Below are positions 32,685 through 40,840 of a stretch of DNA of 64,000 nucleotides, piece after piece. The notes beneath the pieces are model-generated. The model saw nothing but the letters and a program-made list of their open reading frames with translations. It did no database searches and had not been told where the DNA came from. Position numbers and translations under genes: made by a program. This DNA is from Comamonadaceae bacterium UBA2121 (GTDB taxonomy: Bacteria > Pseudomonadota > Gammaproteobacteria > Burkholderiales > Burkholderiaceae_C): positions 190,018 to 254,017 of the forward strand of contig DCYB01000004.1 of the NCBI GenBank assembly GCA_002331385.1. The letters run 5' to 3'. Position 1 is the stretch's first letter, and the number at the start of each line of letters is the position of its first letter.

Positions 32685-34412
32685 TCAGCCCGAAGCGGCC
32701 AACGCTCCGGCCGCAAACCCGCGCGTGAAGGCCTCTTCAAACACCGAATAGCCCGACCAGTCCGCATGCGCAAACAGCAACCTGTCGGCCCCCGGCGTCG
32801 GCGTCAATGCCATGCGCTCACCATTGGACAGCACAACGGGTTGAGCCGACACGGCAGACAGCCCCATGCGGCCCAGGAGCGCCAGCGTACCCGGCAGCGG
32901 AATCGCCATGGCATGGCCATAACGGGTGATCTCCATGCGCGTGGCGCGCTCGGCCATATCGGGGTGCGCGAGCGACAGCGACGCCATGATCGGATCGCGC
33001 CAATGCGTCCACGGCTGCTCGGCCAGCAAGCGGCGCGCATCGGGCATGTCGCCCAGCGCCTGGTAGTAACTGAGCACCGTGGGCGCAGGGCGCGGGTCCA
33101 GACGCTGATGTCCGGCATCCACATACCCCAATCCGCCCGCAACGGCGTCCGCATACAGCACGTTGTCCCATGACGGCGCAGCACCCTCGCGGTCATGCAA
33201 CGGTGCGTCGATGTGGATGTTGGCGACAAGCCAGGGAGCCCAGCGCACATGCCGCGCCGCCTGTTGCAGGAAGTCCGGCGCTGGCTGCACCACACGCGAC
33301 GCGACGAACAACGGCAGCGCCACAATGCAGCGCTGCGCCACCCAGCGCTCCACGCGATCGGTGGAGGCGATATAGGCATCCACTTCCACGCCGTGGCGCG
33401 TGGAGGCAATGCGCAACACGCTGGCACCCGTGTGCAACTGACCGGCCGCGTTCAGCGGTGCGGCGAGCTGCTGGCTGAGCCAGCCGTTGCCTTGCGGCCA
33501 GGTGAGCACGGAATCCCGCTCGGTATCGCGTTCACTATCGCGTTCGGCATCGTCTTTGCTGCCGTCCGCCTCTGTGGGCGCGTGAAAGCCATGGCGGCTC
33601 GCAAAATAGGCAATCGCCGCCCATGCGGACACACGCGCCAGCCCCGCGCCAAAGTCGTCGCGACAGCAGTAGTCGAGATACCAGCGCAGGTGCGCATCGT
33701 CGAGCCCATTGTGGGTCAACCATGCGTGCATGGTGACGGCATCCAGCGCCAGATGCTCACCCGCCACCGTCCGGCCATGCGTCCACGCTTTCATCGCTGG
33801 CATGGTGAACGGCGCCGCGCGCGAGGCCTGCGTCACCAATGCGGAAAAGCGCCGGTATTGCGCCAGCGTTGCAGCACCCACGCCCGCCATGGGCAACAGG
33901 CCTTCCTGCCAGTGGCCGTTGAAAAACAGGCGCTCTTGCGGGCTGTGGCACAGGGCCATTTCGTCGTATTGCCAGCGGCCATGCACGCGCTTGCGCAGCC
34001 CCAGTTCTTCCAGATAGTCCTGCACCTCACGGGCATCGTCACCCGGCGTGGGCAGATAGTGCGCGCCCAGTGGGCAAGCAATGCCGTTCACCGCGCCGCC
34101 CCGGCTGTTGCCGCCGGGCGTGTCCTCCAACTCGAGCACCGCGAAGTCCTGCACTCCGCCCAGCCGCAAGGCGCGCGCCGCCGACAGCCCCGCAATACCG
34201 CCGCCCGCAATCACCACGCGCGTGCGACGCACCACGGCAGGCGCGAGTGCAGCGCCGCCGCGCTCAAGCCGGTCGCGCAAGGCGTGCCCGCGTTCAATGT
34301 CGATACCGGTAAAGCCGCCGTCCAGCGTGCGCACGGCAGGGTCACAGGCTGACAGCCATCCTGTGCTGGCGAGTGCCGCGGCGCCCGCCCTCAGGAAGCC
34401 GCGGCGCTGCAT
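32685..34412 (-). CDS. FAD-dependent amine oxidase-like protein, exported
   Basis: 575 residues from ATG 34412 (MQRRGFLRAGAAALASTGWL), which gives a Tat-like twin-arginine signal ending in SAC, a possible lipobox. An earlier ATG at 34445 would overlap the upstream gene by 22 bp. The FAD fold is VVIAGGGIAGLSAARALRLG near 70-90, with VLELEDTPGGNSRGGAVNGI after it; the C-terminus has RLLFAHADWSGYSVFEEAFT. It is most like flavin amine oxidases/desaturases. A tract near residue 285-297 reads DAERDSERDTERDS, encoded by an imperfect DNA repeat. It follows the aminopropyltransferase gene directly, so a polyamine-linked substrate is an attractive but unproven idea. Confidence 0.85.
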   Translation of the reverse strand: MQRRGFLRAGAAALASTGWLSACDPAVRTLDGGFTGIDIERGHALRDRLERGGAALAPAVVRRTRVVIAGGGIAGLSAARALRLGGVQDFAVLELEDTPGGNSRGGAVNGIACPLGAHYLPTPGDDAREVQDYLEELGLRKRVHGRWQYDEMALCHSPQERLFFNGHWQEGLLPMAGVGAATLAQYRRFSALVTQASRAAPFTMPAMKAWTHGRTVAGEHLALDAVTMHAWLTHNGLDDAHLRWYLDYCCRDDFGAGLARVSAWAAIAYFASRHGFHAPTEADGSKDDAERDSERDTERDSVLTWPQGNGWLSQQLAAPLNAAGQLHTGASVLRIASTRHGVEVDAYIASTDRVERWVAQRCIVALPLFVASRVVQPAPDFLQQAARHVRWAPWLVANIHIDAPLHDREGAAPSWDNVLYADAVAGGLGYVDAGHQRLDPRPAPTVLSYYQALGDMPDARRLLAEQPWTHWRDPIMASLSLAHPDMAERATRMEITRYGHAMAIPLPGTLALLGRMGLSAVSAQPVVLSNGERMALTPTPGADRLLFAHADWSGYSVFEEAFTRGFAAGALAASG

Positions 34413-34423
34413 GCCGCTCGCGC

Positions 34424-35989
34424 TCAATGCGCCACCTCGCCCCATTCCTGCTCGTAGGTATGCACCAGCACCTGATTGGACAGCCGGTTGACCTGCGCGG
34501 GAACGCGCGCCATATCGAGCGGAAAATCAAACATCAGCGGCAACGTCGTGGCCGAGAGAAATCGCAGCCCTTCCGGTAAGCGTTCCGGTAAGCGCCACGG
34601 CCTGCGGCTGGCCACGACAAAGCCCCATTCGCCAAAGCTGGGCACATGCGCGTGGTAAGGCGTGGCGGTGAGGCCGGTCGATTCGATGGTTTCCACGACG
34701 GTCCAGAAGCTCTTGCGCGCAATCAGCGGCGATGTGGTCTGCACGACTGCGTAGCCACTGGCTGCAAGGCGCTGCTCCAGCAGCGCGTAAAAACTGTTGG
34801 TGAATAGCTTGCCGATGGCGAAATTCGTCGGATCGGGAAAGTCCACGATCACCACATCGAACATGTCAGTGCCCGCTTGCAGCCACTGGAACGCATCGGT
34901 GTTCACGATGTGCACGCGCGGATCGCTCAGTGCGTTGCGATTGAGCTGCGTGAGCATGGGATGCTCGCTGAACAACTGCGTCATGGCTGGATCCAGCTCC
35001 ACCAGCGTGACGGACTCCACGGATGGATACCGGAGCACCTCGCGCACGGCCATGCCGTCGCCGCCGCCCAGCACTGCCACCCGCTTGGGCGCACCGTGCG
35101 CCGCCATGACGGGGTGGACCAGCGCTTCGTGGTAGCGGTATTCGTCGCGCTCAGCGAATTGCAGATTGCCGTTGAGGTACAACCGATAGCCCGGTTTTCC
35201 ATGCGTGACGACGATGCGCTGATACGGCGTGGCGCTGCTGAGCACGATGCGGTCCTGATAGAACTTGTCCTCGGCAAACCGGGTGATGTGCTCGGCACCG
35301 AACAGCCCGGCGAGCAATGCCAGCATCACCAGTGCGCACGCAGCGGCATGCGCGCCATAGCGCCGCAGTTCACCACGGAACAGCCACAGCGCCCACACCG
35401 CCACCGCTGCATTCATGAAACCGAACAGCAAGCCCGTGCGCACCAGTCCCAGTTGCGGCACGAGCAGCAACGGGAACGCCATCGACACCGCGAGCGCGCC
35501 CAGATAGTCAAACGTCAGCACCTGCGAGACCAGATCCTTGAGCTGCACGTTGCGCTTCAGGATGCGCATCACCAGCGGAATCTCCAGCCCCACCAGCGTG
35601 CCCACCAGCAGCACCATTCCATAGAGCAGCACGCGGAACGCACCCGGCGCATAGGCGTTCGCCAGAAACAGCACGGCAGGCAGGAAACCGCCCACAAGCG
35701 CCACCATCAACTCGATACGCAAAAAATGGGCGGGCAACTGCCGGTCAAAGTAACGCGACAACCACGAACCCACGCCCATCGCAAACAGATAGGTGCCGAT
35801 GATGGTGGAAAACTGCAGCACCGAATCACCCAGCACATAGGACGCCAGCGCCCCCGCAGCCAGCTCATACAGCAGGCCGCACGCCGCAATGACAAACACG
35901 CTGGACAACAACGCGATATCGATCGGGCGCGCATTGGTTGCGGCGCCCTCGTCATGGGCGGGTGTCAGCGAAGGGCCAGAGGTGGTCAT
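34424..35989 (-). CDS. Polyamine aminopropyltransferase with N-terminal membrane domain
   Basis: 521 residues. The first half has about seven membrane helices (IDIALLSSVFVIAACGLLYE, FSTIIGTYLFAMGVGSWLSR, FRVLLYGMVLLVGTLVGLEI). The second half is a spermidine synthase-type domain: YQRIVVTHGKPGYRLYLNGN, RDEYRYHEALVHPVMAAHGA, RVAVLGGGDGMAVREVLRYP (nucleotide-binding GGGDG), VTLVELDPAMTQLF and FDVVIVDFPDPTNFAIGKLF (catalytic Asp). It probably transfers an aminopropyl group from decarboxylated AdoMet to an acceptor at the membrane. The neighbours (DUF350, DUF4178, SPFH) occur with such synthases elsewhere and suggest a membrane stress or lipid-linked role rather than bulk spermidine supply. No AdoMet decarboxylase gene is present in the cluster. 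Confidence 0.9.
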   Translation of the reverse strand: MTTSGPSLTPAHDEGAATNARPIDIALLSSVFVIAACGLLYELAAGALASYVLGDSVLQFSTIIGTYLFAMGVGSWLSRYFDRQLPAHFLRIELMVALVGGFLPAVLFLANAYAPGAFRVLLYGMVLLVGTLVGLEIPLVMRILKRNVQLKDLVSQVLTFDYLGALAVSMAFPLLLVPQLGLVRTGLLFGFMNAAVAVWALWLFRGELRRYGAHAAACALVMLALLAGLFGAEHITRFAEDKFYQDRIVLSSATPYQRIVVTHGKPGYRLYLNGNLQFAERDEYRYHEALVHPVMAAHGAPKRVAVLGGGDGMAVREVLRYPSVESVTLVELDPAMTQLFSEHPMLTQLNRNALSDPRVHIVNTDAFQWLQAGTDMFDVVIVDFPDPTNFAIGKLFTNSFYALLEQRLAASGYAVVQTTSPLIARKSFWTVVETIESTGLTATPYHAHVPSFGEWGFVVASRRPWRLPERLPEGLRFLSATTLPLMFDFPLDMARVPAQVNRLSNQVLVHTYEQEWGEVAH

Positions 35990-36198
35990 GGATCGGCAAC
36001 GAATGGATGTGCGCAGCAGGAGGCAGCCTCACCCCGGCCCTCTCGCGCGCACGGAAGAGGAAACGATCAGCGCAAAGTGTGAAAGACATGACAAGCGAAA
36101 AAAGACACCGTTGCATCGACCCACGCGGCACCTTACTGCCGACCATACGCGACGGGCGCAGCAGCGCGATCACGCGCCACAGCGCCAGGCCAAGCACC

Positions 36199-36429
36199 TC
36201 AATGAATCGCCGCAGCCACGATGATGCTGATGCCCAGGCACATCGCCGCCACCACCATGGCAAGGGCCTTGTTCTGCTTTTCCACAATCTCTGCCCACAG
36301 GTCATATGGCGTCAGCTTGTCCACAATGATGAAGCACACCCAGAACACCACCACGCCGATCAGTGCATACAGCAGCGATCCGAACAATGCTGCGGGTCGC
36401 AGCCATTCAATTCCATTCATGTCGTTCAC
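36199..36429 (-). CDS. DUF350 family small membrane protein
   Basis: 76-residue protein with two hydrophobic segments (FGSLLYALIGVVVFWVCFII and ALAMVVAAMCLGISIIVAAA) separated by DKLTPYDLWAEIVEKQNKA. The 'DK.TPY.L..EI.E..N.AL' link is the DUF350 (YjfL-like) repeat core; this copy has a single unit. Function unknown; such proteins appear with spermidine synthase-like and DUF4178 genes. It lies 209 bp after aminopropyltransferase in chromosomal order but upstream of it in transcription, and 70 bp after the DUF4178 gene stop. Confidence 0.85.
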   Translation of the reverse strand: MNDMNGIEWLRPAALFGSLLYALIGVVVFWVCFIIVDKLTPYDLWAEIVEKQNKALAMVVAAMCLGISIIVAAAIH

Positions 36430-36499
36430 CTCTTGCCAACAAATTCATATTCACCATGGAGCCCTGCCTGGCACGCGCCATGCATGAAAGCACGCAGTC

Positions 36500-38002
36500 C
36501 TATTTGTGCCCGCCCCCGCTGGAGTAACCACCGTACGACCCGCCCGAACTGCGATAGCCGCTGCCGCCCGACGACGCCGTGCAGGTCGACAGGATGATCA
36601 GCAGGACAAACAGCACGAACAGGATCAGGATCACGGTTCCGCAGCCGATGCCGCTGGCGGACACCACGGGCGCGGCGTCCTCCCTGCGGAACTTTGCCAG
36701 TTGGTCGCCCATCTTGAACGCATCGGCCACCGCCTTGGCGTCGATACGCTCGCCGTGTGACCAGGTCACCTCGGTGGGAGATTCTTCGCGCGACAGGATG
36801 GACTTGCCGCTGGCGCTGGCGAAGTCGCTATTGAACGTCGCCTGCCCGCGCTCCACGGGCCAGTAAAACTCGCCCAGCACATAGTTGGTCACAGCGCGGT
36901 AGCTGTAGTCGAGCTTGTAGGGCGTGCCCAGATACGTCGCGTTGTTGCCGCCCTTCTTGAACGTCGGCGCGCCGGTCGTGGGGCGCACCAGACTCCAGCC
37001 ATCCGTTGCGTCCACCAGGAAGATGAAGCCGCGTTTGCGATGGTAGAGCAGGTATTCGTCCCAGCCAAACCATTCGTCGTCGTCGGGCTCCACGCCCATG
37101 CGGTGCTGGAAACCCACCGCTTGCCACTTGGCGCCTTCAAACTCGCCGATGCTGCCCAACGCGATCAGCGGCTTGACCGGTTCGGTCTGCGCGGCGGAGT
37201 GCATCTCGCCGCCAATGCCGCTGCTCAGGTCGATGATGCTTTTGCACGAGGGGCAGGTGCACGACTTGGTGCTCTCCAACTGCACGGTGACCGGCGCGCC
37301 GCAGTTCGGGCAATTGAACTGGCGGCCTTTTTCTTCCTTGGCAGACGCGCCGTCTTTCAGGCCCTGCATCTTCAGCGCTTCCAGCCGCACGGCGTGTCCG
37401 CGCTGGACGGTGGGCGGGTCGCTGCCGTATTCGATGGAGAGCACCTCGCCATCGTCGCTGCGCAACTCCACCACCTTGAAAGGTTGGCCCAGCGGCGGCA
37501 GTTGGGGCAACTCGCCCTGCGCCGCCACCAGCGTGGCGGTGACGTTGGCGCCGACGTTGAACGGCTTGCCGCCCACGGCCGTGGTCATGCCCAGTAGAAA
37601 GCGATCGGCCGCCGGGAGCTCGCGCCCCAGCGGGGCTGCGCGCGTGAAGACGAAGTTGCCGTTGTCCTCGCTCAGCGTTGCCAGGCTGCCGTCGGGCAGG
37701 AACGCGTTCCACTCGTTCCAACTGCCCGCATCGCCCTTGTATTGCGCGCGCCCGACCAGCGTGAAGGGCACTTCCTTGCCATCGATCGGCATGCGCCCGG
37801 ACGCGCCGAGTTGCAGCGGCGAGTAATCGTCGAACACCTCGGCCATCTTGCCGATGCGCTTGAGCACGTCGCCGTCGCGCACCACCGTGCTCTGGCAATA
37901 CGGGCAGACCGCGTAGATCGACTGCGCGCTCTTGAATTCCACAGGCGCGCCGCATCCGGGACACGGCGCGCTGTAGTAACGCTGGGTGGCACTAGTGGCC
38001 AT
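36500..38002 (-). CDS. DUF4178 domain-containing protein with zinc ribbons
   Basis: 500 residues. Two zinc ribbons: residues 14-36 (CPGCGAPVEFKSAQSIYAVC and PYC), and about 228-256 (FNCPNCGAPVTVQLESTKSC, CPSC). Each is followed by a DUF4178-type beta domain (first near 55-190, PLQLGASGRMPIDGKEVPFT; second near 290-430, GWDEYLLYHRKRGFIFLVDA). A C-terminal helix (GTVILILFVLFVLLIILSTC) anchors it, then a Gly/Ser-rich tail. It is probably a membrane-tethered adaptor facing the cytoplasm. It lies between the SPFH gene upstream (136 bp) and the DUF350 gene. Confidence 0.88.
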   Translation of the reverse strand: MATSATQRYYSAPCPGCGAPVEFKSAQSIYAVCPYCQSTVVRDGDVLKRIGKMAEVFDDYSPLQLGASGRMPIDGKEVPFTLVGRAQYKGDAGSWNEWNAFLPDGSLATLSEDNGNFVFTRAAPLGRELPAADRFLLGMTTAVGGKPFNVGANVTATLVAAQGELPQLPPLGQPFKVVELRSDDGEVLSIEYGSDPPTVQRGHAVRLEALKMQGLKDGASAKEEKGRQFNCPNCGAPVTVQLESTKSCTCPSCKSIIDLSSGIGGEMHSAAQTEPVKPLIALGSIGEFEGAKWQAVGFQHRMGVEPDDDEWFGWDEYLLYHRKRGFIFLVDATDGWSLVRPTTGAPTFKKGGNNATYLGTPYKLDYSYRAVTNYVLGEFYWPVERGQATFNSDFASASGKSILSREESPTEVTWSHGERIDAKAVADAFKMGDQLAKFRREDAAPVVSASGIGCGTVILILFVLFVLLIILSTCTASSGGSGYRSSGGSYGGYSSGGGHK

Positions 38003-38138
38003 AGGTCATCGGAGAATCAGTTCGGGAACGGGAAGAGTGGCCACCCGCCGTTGGCGCGCTCATCCATACGATGGGCGCAACCAGCGGCGCAGCGGCGAGA
38101 CGACAAGACCTGTGCGGGACGCAACGGCAGCCCACGCA

Positions 38139-39194
38139 TCAGCTCAGTTTCTTGAGCAGTTCGGTCTTCTTCGCGTCGAACTCTTCCTGCGTGAGAATGC
38201 CCTTGGACTTGAGCTCGCCCAGCTTCTCCAGCGTCGCCATCACCTCATCGGGCTTGATGCCCACAGGCTGAGCGGCAGGGGCCGCCGGCGCAGCGCCCGC
38301 AGCCGGTGCGCCGCCTTGCAAGCCTTGCTGCAGGTTCTGCGCCAGCACCTGGCCCAGGGCCACGCCTGCGCCCAGGCCCATCGCATCACCGGCCACACCG
38401 CCGCCGCCCGAGCCCGCACCTTCGGCAAATTTCGGAATCGACTGCGCCGTCTGGTATTGCATGAACTTGCCCATGTCGTTGCCGACCATGCCCATGCCGA
38501 TCTTCTGATCGAGGATCTTTTGCAGTTCCTCGGGCAGAGAGAGGTTCTGCACCGTCATGCCTTCGAGCTTCAGCCCGATCTTTTCAAAAGCAGGCGTCAG
38601 TTCCTTGGTCAGCGCATTGGCAAACATGATCTGGTTGGCCGCCAGATCGAGGAACGGCAGGCCACTCGAAGCAATCGCGTTGCTGATGTTCTGCAGCACC
38701 AGCCCACGCAGTTGACCGTCCAGATCATCGACCGTGTAGGTGTCGCGCGTGCCCGAGATCTCGGTATGGAACAGCTTGGGGTCGGCAACGCGGTAGGTGT
38801 AATTACCAAAGGCGCGCAGGCGCACGGCACCGAACTCGCTGTCGCGGATGGTGATGGGCTGCGGCGTGCCCCACTTCTGGTCGATCTGCTGGCGTGTGGA
38901 AAAAAAGTACACATCGCTCTTGAACGGCGACTCGAAGAGCTTGTCCCAGTTCTTCAAATAGGTGAGTACGGGCAGCGTCTGCGTAGTCAGCTTGTACGTG
39001 CCGGGGCCGAACACATCGGCCACCTGACCTTCGTTGACGAACACGGCCATCTGCGACTCGCGCACCACCAGCGTGCCACCGTTCTGGATTTCCATGTCGC
39101 GCATCGGAAACCGCCAGGCCAGCGTGCCGTCGTCCTGTTCGGTCCACTGGATGATGTCGATGAACTGTTTCTTGATGAAATCCATCAGTGCCAT
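38139..39194 (-). CDS. SPFH-domain protein with C-terminal SHOCT motif (virion core-like)
   Basis: 351 residues from ATG 39194 (MALMDFIKKQFIDIIQWTEQ). The SPFH/band-7 domain covers about 25-240 (GGTLVVRESQMAVFVNEGQV, TYKLTTQTLPVLTYLKNWDK, FGAVRLRAFGNYTYRVADPK). A Gly/Ala/Pro-rich linker follows, then a SHOCT end (LEKLGELKSKGILTQEEFDA, KKTELLKKLS). SPFH proteins form membrane scaffolds; SHOCT motifs are short oligomerisation or tethering elements. It is first in the minus-strand group of SPFH, DUF4178, DUF350 and aminopropyltransferase genes, which recurs in other bacteria (from memory) and is likely a membrane-stress module. The start at 39260 is less likely. Confidence 0.88.
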   Translation of the reverse strand: MALMDFIKKQFIDIIQWTEQDDGTLAWRFPMRDMEIQNGGTLVVRESQMAVFVNEGQVADVFGPGTYKLTTQTLPVLTYLKNWDKLFESPFKSDVYFFSTRQQIDQKWGTPQPITIRDSEFGAVRLRAFGNYTYRVADPKLFHTEISGTRDTYTVDDLDGQLRGLVLQNISNAIASSGLPFLDLAANQIMFANALTKELTPAFEKIGLKLEGMTVQNLSLPEELQKILDQKIGMGMVGNDMGKFMQYQTAQSIPKFAEGAGSGGGGVAGDAMGLGAGVALGQVLAQNLQQGLQGGAPAAGAAPAAPAAQPVGIKPDEVMATLEKLGELKSKGILTQEEFDAKKTELLKKLS

Positions 39195-39382
39195 GTAAGC
39201 GCTCCGGTAGTTGGAAAGTCGAGCCTGCGGCCCGGACTGCGCATCATAGCGATACCCCATCCGATGCGGCTAGCGATACATGCAGTTACCGCCGCAGACT
39301 ATCGCCGCAGTTGGGACAATCGATTGGTCAAATCAATTGAGAATGAATATCATTTGATGCAACTGAAAAGAAAGACCGCATC

Positions 39383-39652
39383 ATGACCCGCCTCATCACC
39401 GCCGCCCGCAACAACCGTCTCACCCTGATGAAGACGGGCAGCTACTACCTCATCCACATCTGCGTTGCCGCCCTCGTGGCCTACGCCGTCACGGGCAACC
39501 TGATTGCCTCGCTCACGCTCAGCCTGCTGGAGCCCACCGTGCAGGCCGTGGCGTTCTTCTTCCACGAAAAAGGCTGGCAACGGGTGCTGGAGCGCCTCAA
39601 CGCCGCACAAGCCAAAGCCATCAACCCAACCGCTGCTGTCGGTGCTGCCTGA
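39383..39652 (+). CDS. DUF2061 small membrane protein
   Basis: 89 residues with KTGSYYLIHICVAALVAYAV and TGNLIASLTLSLLEPTVQAV as two membrane segments and AFFFHEKGWQRVLER after them. The 'KT.SY...H......Y..TG....A......EP....AY/FF.HE..W' pattern is the DUF2061 family. Function unknown. It is the only plus-strand gene between the SPFH cluster and the IclR gene. The upstream AT-rich stretch (tcaattgagaatgaatatcatttgatgcaa) resembles a Fur-box-like sequence (GAGAATGAATATCATTTG), a possible iron-linked control point. Confidence 0.82.
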   Translation: MTRLITAARNNRLTLMKTGSYYLIHICVAALVAYAVTGNLIASLTLSLLEPTVQAVAFFFHEKGWQRVLERLNAAQAKAINPTAAVGAA

Positions 39653-39780
39653 GATGCCAGCACGCCCATTACATCACCCGGCAGGACAATGGACGCGCGC
39701 GTTCTGGCGCTGGCTGCTCGCGCAATGGCAAGCACAGGCGGCGGCATACTGATCTTGTTATCCAGGCAGTGGCATGCTGT

Positions 39781-40533
39781 CTACGCGCTTTCGGCCATGT
39801 GCACGGGCCACTTGCCGCCCAGATTCTGCGTGGCTTCCTGGGCCGCCTTGAGCATCAGCGATTTCATGCGCGACACGGCCAGCTCCGAAAACCGCTCCAG
39901 CGGCCCCGACACGGACATCGCACCCACCAGCGATGCCGATGGCCCGAACACTGGCGCCGCAATCGCGCCGCACAGCGGGTCCCGCTCACCAAAGGACGTG
40001 TAGAGCACTTCTGCCGGCGACAGCATGTCATTCTTTCCGGACAGACCTTCTCCGAAGGCGGTGAGTACCTTCCCCGCCGCACCGCGTTGCAGCGGCAGCA
40101 GATCGCCCGGACGCACGCGGTCCAGCGTCGAGTGGTTGGAGTCGATGCGCATCAGGCAGAGGCGATTCTCATCGTCGTGCCGCACGTGAAAGGACGGGCT
40201 CTCCGTTCCCTGACTGACCAGCCATGCGAGTTGCGGATAGATCGCATCCTGCAATCCATTCGTCTGTTCAAACGAGCGCCCGAAGACGAACGCCAGCGGT
40301 CCGAGGGCATAGCGCTTGTCCTTGCGGTGCACGACCAGGCCAGCCTTTTCCAGAGAAGACAGAAGCCGCAATTGCGTGCTCTTGTACATCCCGGTGCGCT
40401 GGGCGATTTCGGTCAGTGTCAAGGCATTGCCCGCGTTGGCGAGCGTCGTGGCGATAAGCAAGGCGCGGTCCACCGCCGCAACACCATCGTTGCGTACAGC
40501 AGTTTCGCCAGTTGAAAGCTTGGGCATGGGCAT
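39781..40533 (-). CDS. IclR-family transcriptional regulator
   Basis: 250 residues. Winged HTH at about 20-80 (AVDRALLIATTLANAGNALT, LTEIAQRTGMYKSTQLRLLS, LEKAGLVVHRKDKRYALGPL), then the effector domain (TESPSFHVRHDDENRLCLMR, GAAGKVLTAFGEG, CGAIAAPVFGPSASLVGAMS). It is divergent from the acyl-CoA operon beginning at 40841 and very likely controls it; the palindromes at 40792-40820 lie between the two. The ligand is unknown, likely a CoA-pathway acid. Confidence 0.93.
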   Translation of the reverse strand: MPMPKLSTGETAVRNDGVAAVDRALLIATTLANAGNALTLTEIAQRTGMYKSTQLRLLSSLEKAGLVVHRKDKRYALGPLAFVFGRSFEQTNGLQDAIYPQLAWLVSQGTESPSFHVRHDDENRLCLMRIDSNHSTLDRVRPGDLLPLQRGAAGKVLTAFGEGLSGKNDMLSPAEVLYTSFGERDPLCGAIAAPVFGPSASLVGAMSVSGPLERFSELAVSRMKSLMLKAAQEATQNLGGKWPVHMAESA

Positions 40534-40791
40534 CAGGGAAAGGGTTCACAAACATATGAGCAGATGGCGCGATTGTGACGGACAAGCGCGAGTCATCGCC
40601 ACTAAGCAGCCCTGCATGAAGAAAAGTTTTGCGTAACAGAACAAATTAACCCGTAAAAACATGCGCCGCTCGCGCGAAGCTCCCCAGATCTAGAGCGACT
40701 TTTCATTTAGCCGATCGTTCACATTCCGGGGGATAACACCTAGCAATCTGGCGTTGACTTCCCTGGCAAACTCCTGAAAACTATAAAAAAG

Positions 40792-40820
40792 GAACTATTG
40801 TTCTATTTGATAGAACTATT
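40792..40820. promoter_or_regulatory. Candidate IclR operator: palindrome with flanking direct repeat
   Basis: GTTCTAT TTG ATAGAAC is a perfect 7-bp inverted repeat (40800-40806 and 40810-40816). It is flanked by two copies of GAACTATT (40792-40799 and 40813-40820) spaced 21 bp apart, two helical turns. It lies 20-50 bp upstream of the Bug start codon in the 307-bp gap divergent from the IclR gene. No gene lies in the rest of this gap (40534-40791). Confidence 0.6.
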
Positions 40821-40840
40821 TGCCATCCACTCAAGGAGAC

